22,500 nt of DNA, from assembly GCA_009663005.1 (NCBI GenBank), contig CM018889.1, forward strand, positions 2,244,882 to 2,267,381, given 5' to 3'. This document shows, one piece after another, positions 19,170 to 22,500 of the stretch. The position numbers were made by a program, and so were the translations under genes. This DNA is from Actinidia chinensis. Its lineage: Eukaryota; Streptophyta; Magnoliopsida; Ericales; Actinidiaceae. The notes under the pieces were generated by a model. The model saw nothing but the letters and a program-made list of their open reading frames with translations. It did not search any database and was not told the origin of the DNA. Position 1 is the stretch's first letter. Every line of letters begins with the position of its first letter.

Positions 19170-19189
19170 GGGGGGGGGGGGGGGGGGGG
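19170..19189 (+). repeat. Run of 20 consecutive G
   Basis: A pure G homopolymer of 20 bases preceded by GGAGCCCA and followed by AAACTTT. A run this long may be a real microsatellite able to form G-quadruplexes, or an error of the sequencing or assembly. Homopolymers are also where most of the frameshifts in this window seem to fall. Confidence 0.95.
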
Positions 19190-20295
19190 AAACTTTAAAG
19201 AATAGTAAAGTAAGTAGAATTTGTATATTGCAGCATTGTTTTCTTTTAGCATTCGATTTAAAGGTCACACTTAAATGTGTGCCTAAATGATAGGCCGTAT
19301 GTCTAAACCGTATCCAAGTTAGAAAAAAAATTAAAAAATAGTGATATGCTTGGAGGTCGCTTGACAGGAACTAGAAGTGTGGAGCGGCGTTGTGTTTGTA
19401 GTGTCCGTGATGCAAACATGGTGACTTGCCAACGGGACCAATAACCTAATGGTTCCAAAACAAACATGTCCAAAAGCCTTAAGCCCAAATTAACCCCGTG
19501 ATAGTAGTGGTGGATTCATATAACCGACACACGCTTCTAGATGTGAGCATGTGGGAATCACAATTTGGTTGCTTTAAATGCTGTTGGTTTGCAAAAGGCA
19601 GACTTTCATCTGCAGGGAAAAATGGGTGAGAACTGGGTCTTGATGACATCGAGACATTCATGAACGCTATTGCGAACAGCATTCGAAAAGAGCAAAGAAA
19701 GGAAACCTCAGCGCAATATGTAGGAACAGATACAGGTATGGTACATGTTAGTAAAACCCTTTGAGGTATAAAATTCTGAAAAATAAGCCCATTTATTCAG
19801 CAAGCATAAGACACCATGTCCTGCCTGTAATCAACGTTCAATCCATCTACATCCCAACCCCCAAATGGCTCATCATTAGTAAATAGAAAAACCCCTCACA
19901 TATTGTTTGTAAGCATCGAAATCATAATCCAGCTTCCAATCCAAAGAAACCCCTCTTTCACGTGTGTCTAGTTTCTGGGAAATGGAAAATCTCAAAAGCA
20001 ATTAAAAGTTATCATAATCAGGCCTACTGGAACAAAGGCCACTTTGTGTATCTGAAATAAAAATGGCAGCCCCATTTAATTTTTTGGGCGGCGGGCACAA
20101 CTTTGATAGGTCTGGAACTCCTATCATCATCTTTGGGCTTTTCATTTGCAGATGGATAGCAAGTATTGTTGATCACGCCAATGCTCTGCGTACCCATTAA
20201 CCAAATCAGGCGTTGCCTTAGTCGCTGCCAAAACTTTGGAACAAAAGACCAGGTTTGCCATCCGGCCCAAAAGTTCACCAAGCAGAATAGCTTAC
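19190..20295. other. No identified gene
   Basis: Mixed-composition sequence. On the minus strand, short stretches look protein-like (for example near 19,600-19,680 and near 19,830-19,870) but do not join across splice sites I could defend, and no family is recognised. If the candidate exon at 20,296 is real, these could be downstream exons or introns. Confidence 0.35.
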
Positions 20296-20384
20296 CAGTC
20301 TGTGCCATAGGCCTTAATAGCGACTCATCCACATCCACTGATCCATCTTCTGCTTGTCCAAAATTAACCGATCTTCTAATTCCT
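20296..20384 (-). CDS. Candidate 89-bp internal exon of an unidentified host gene
   Basis: On the minus strand, a T-rich tract with CTGTTTTTTAG precedes the segment and ACTG|GTAAGC follows it, matching a plant 3' acceptor and 5' donor. The second reading frame is open across the whole exon and gives GIRRSVNFGQAEDG, then SVDVDESLLRPMAQT, an acidic hydrophilic stretch that looks like real protein. A different frame is open for most of it too, so frame choice is not certain. I do not recognise the protein and found no partner exons with confidence. It could be chance in a gene-poor region. Confidence 0.25.
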
Positions 20385-20399
20385 CTAAAAAACAGACAA

Positions 20400-22291
20400 A
20401 AGAACTAGTCATAGAAAGCCACTCACAGAATTGCAACCATGGAGGGATACAAGAATTGCCCTAGGCTACGGAAAGAAGAAACCCCGTGTCACCTCACCGC
20501 AGCCACAAGACAAATCAGATTGTGAACACTGAACATAGAGTTGAAGACCAAATGTCTGTCCAGTAGACAAGAAGTCAAAAAGAGAAAAAAGAAAACCTGA
20601 TATTGCTTCGAATGTTCTTTACCTTCCAAAGTCCACCGAGGGCATCCCAACCTGAAGCATAGAGGCAAAGACTAAGTCTTGAATTGGAAAAGACCAAAAG
20701 GAATGTAAGAAATCAATGAAAATCGAGATTAAAATATACTGCTCATATCATAAAATGCGTTATAACCTAACCTAATTAAAGAAAAGATAGAGGTTAAACC
20801 TATTGAAGAATAGATAAACACAAACCTAGGCAGGAAGGAGAAGAGAAGTCCCAGTTGCATTCAAGTACCGACTACATCATGAAGTTGTATGGCAAGAAAA
20901 ACATTCATGATCAGTAATAACATCCACGATCATAATTATAACAACAAAACGACATCAAATAAGAGGTAATAGGATTCTAATACCCTGCCTTGTAAAGAAC
21001 AAATAAGATACTTTATAAACCTAAGCTCTAATAAGTGAAGTGCATCACACTCCAATAGTGAAACACATTGCCTTTGAATATGGGCAATCGGGCCTCCTGA
21101 GTACACCCAAAATTGGAAAGGAACGGGAGCTAACATGAAGCTGGTTGAGGTATCAACTTCAGAACAAAACCAACCCAGCAGTACTCTAAAGTTACACTAA
21201 CAAAATATATAACAAACTGTTTGGAGCTCAATCTATGAAAATTTGTGGTTAGAAGAAAGCCACAAGACAGTAAGCCAGTAGTAACCAAAGACTATAAATA
21301 TTCGTATCAGAAACAGTTTAAAAATGAATTCTATAACATCCCACTGAATGAATTTACTATCGCATTGATAGGTTTTCTAAATGAAATATTGCATTAACAC
21401 AAATGTCGTAGAATTGAAACGCATGAGGAAAACATGTACAGGGGCTCTAAGGTATCAATCAAAATATGCGCAAAAAAAAACCCACATAGCTAGCCATTTA
21501 ATGCAAATATAAAAGGAGGAAATCAAATTATCAAGAAATAACAGCCTCTTGAGAAGGGGAAAAAATACAGAAAAAATCCTCGACCAAAAGAATAATGGGA
21601 AACAAATATAAGAGGGAGGAGATGACCAGGCAAACTTCACTTAAAAAACCCCCAGAATGCTTGCTTGCTCCCAAAAATCAGGACGTGTTAATTAATGCAT
21701 TCAGTGTGTTGGACAAACTCCCGCCACAGAGAAGGAAGGACGTTGCTCACCCCCTCCTGCCCAATCAATTTTCAAACTAAATCCTTTAGTGTTGTAGTGT
21801 GGCAAGAAAAAAATCATGATCAAGATAGAGAGAGAGGACCAAAACCCAGTGTAAAAGATACAAATGTGCTTTAAAAGTGACCGAAACCATTCGGGAAAGT
21901 GACAATCATTTGCTCAAATTCAAACACAAGAAGAAAAAGAAATCTTATGTGAAGGTGGTTAGATTTTTTCGATTTTAGATCAGAACAAAATAGCTAAAGT
22001 AATTGATAAGAAAAGCCGCGGAGAGTAACCAAAGACTGTTCAACTATAGCATGAGCAACAGTTTGGGAATGAGTAAAAACTAAATACCACTTTTGTCTAA
22101 CCTAGTGGCACCAATGATAGTAGAACTTTCAAACAATATATTTCATGCATAATGTCTCGTACTCAAGAATGACAAGGGGAATATGCAAGGGCCACAGGGT
22201 CCACCAAAAATTATTGAGAAAGATGCTAGATGCTGTCATCATGCAAATAAAATAAAAAGGAAAAACCAAAGCACCTTCTATTCCCCTCAAG
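20400..22291. other. No identified gene
   Basis: Both strands carry only short open stretches with low-complexity composition. No transposon protein motif, tRNA or splice-consistent exon set could be read. The region may be introns of the gene suggested by the candidate exon, or decayed repeats. Confidence 0.4.
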
Positions 22292-22500
22292 TGTAAGAGG
22301 ATCAAACCAGCGGGCATCTAGGAGGGCCGAGGTGAGGTCACAACATTGCCCACCCCAACAATTCAATATTTTTCTCATGAAAACCCTACTCTTCATGTGG
22401 ATCTCGCGCTCGTTCCCCTTCAACCACCAATGTTGACCAACTAAGAAGCAGGACATAAACCACCCCACACGCTTTTTTTGAAAATGTAGAACACAATACC
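22292..22500. repeat. Direct repeat R, right copy, cut by the window end
   Basis: Matches 18,845-19,035 in the same orientation, through the GAAAATGTAGAACAC block at the end of the window, so the repeat may extend beyond it. The text between GTGGATCTC and CCACCAATGTTGACC differs between copies. There is no coding evidence. Confidence 0.75.

Noticed and set aside
21595..21780. 61-codon plus-strand open stretch
   Set aside because: No family resemblance, no splice or start context, and a length expected by chance.
1..22500. A novel functional system such as a defence island, biosynthetic cluster or CRISPR array
   Set aside because: There are no evenly spaced short repeats, no intact gene cluster and no bacterial or viral gene set. 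The readable proteins are retroelement remnants and one host-gene fragment.

Overview
The window looks like repeat-dense, non-genic nuclear DNA from a flowering plant, most likely a eudicot. It is AT-rich, has no long open reading frame, and its recognisable proteins are plant Ty1/copia polyproteins, a plant-type LINE and a scrap of a plant ABCB transporter. I see no intact gene. I also see no RNA gene, CRISPR array or prokaryotic feature. Nearly every coding remnant is broken by stops and by single-base insertions or deletions, often in homopolymers. That fits old dead transposons, but it also fits uncorrected long-read consensus; the sequence alone cannot separate the two.

Layout. Positions 438-713 (minus strand) are a fragment of an ABCB (P-glycoprotein-like) transporter: the end of the first nucleotide-binding domain and the start of the linker. 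The match stops exactly where a retrotransposon LTR begins. Positions 714 to about 5,650 are a minus-strand copia element (copia-1): 3' LTR (714-1901), polypurine tract, then RNase H, reverse transcriptase, integrase and protease remnants. Its gag and 5' LTR are missing. From about 5,650 to 6,277 I recognise nothing.

Positions 6,970-11,838 are a second copia element (copia-2) on the plus strand, nearly complete in layout: short 5' LTR, tRNA-Met-type primer site, gag, protease, integrase, reverse transcriptase, RNase H, polypurine tract and a 233-bp 3' LTR. It is flanked on both sides by the same roughly 700-bp sequence in direct orientation (6,278-6,969 and 11,845-12,573). The 5' LTR lacks its first 23 or so bases at that junction. 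A normal insertion gives only a 5-bp duplication, so this is the strongest structural oddity here.

Positions 12,846 to about 17,660 hold two degenerate minus-strand copies of the same LINE reverse-transcriptase region, about 2.1 kb apart. The right-hand copy also keeps part of an endonuclease domain. From 17,660 to 22,500 coding signal is very weak. This stretch holds a perfect 17-bp-arm hairpin (18,395-18,432), a run of 20 G (19,170-19,189), one low-confidence candidate exon on the minus strand (20,296-20,384), and a direct repeat seen at 18,845-19,035 and 22,292-22,500 that runs off the window.

The genes do not work together as a pathway. The window is a graveyard of retroelements around one disrupted host-gene fragment. 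I found nothing that supports a novel functional system; what deserves a second look is the rearrangement history.
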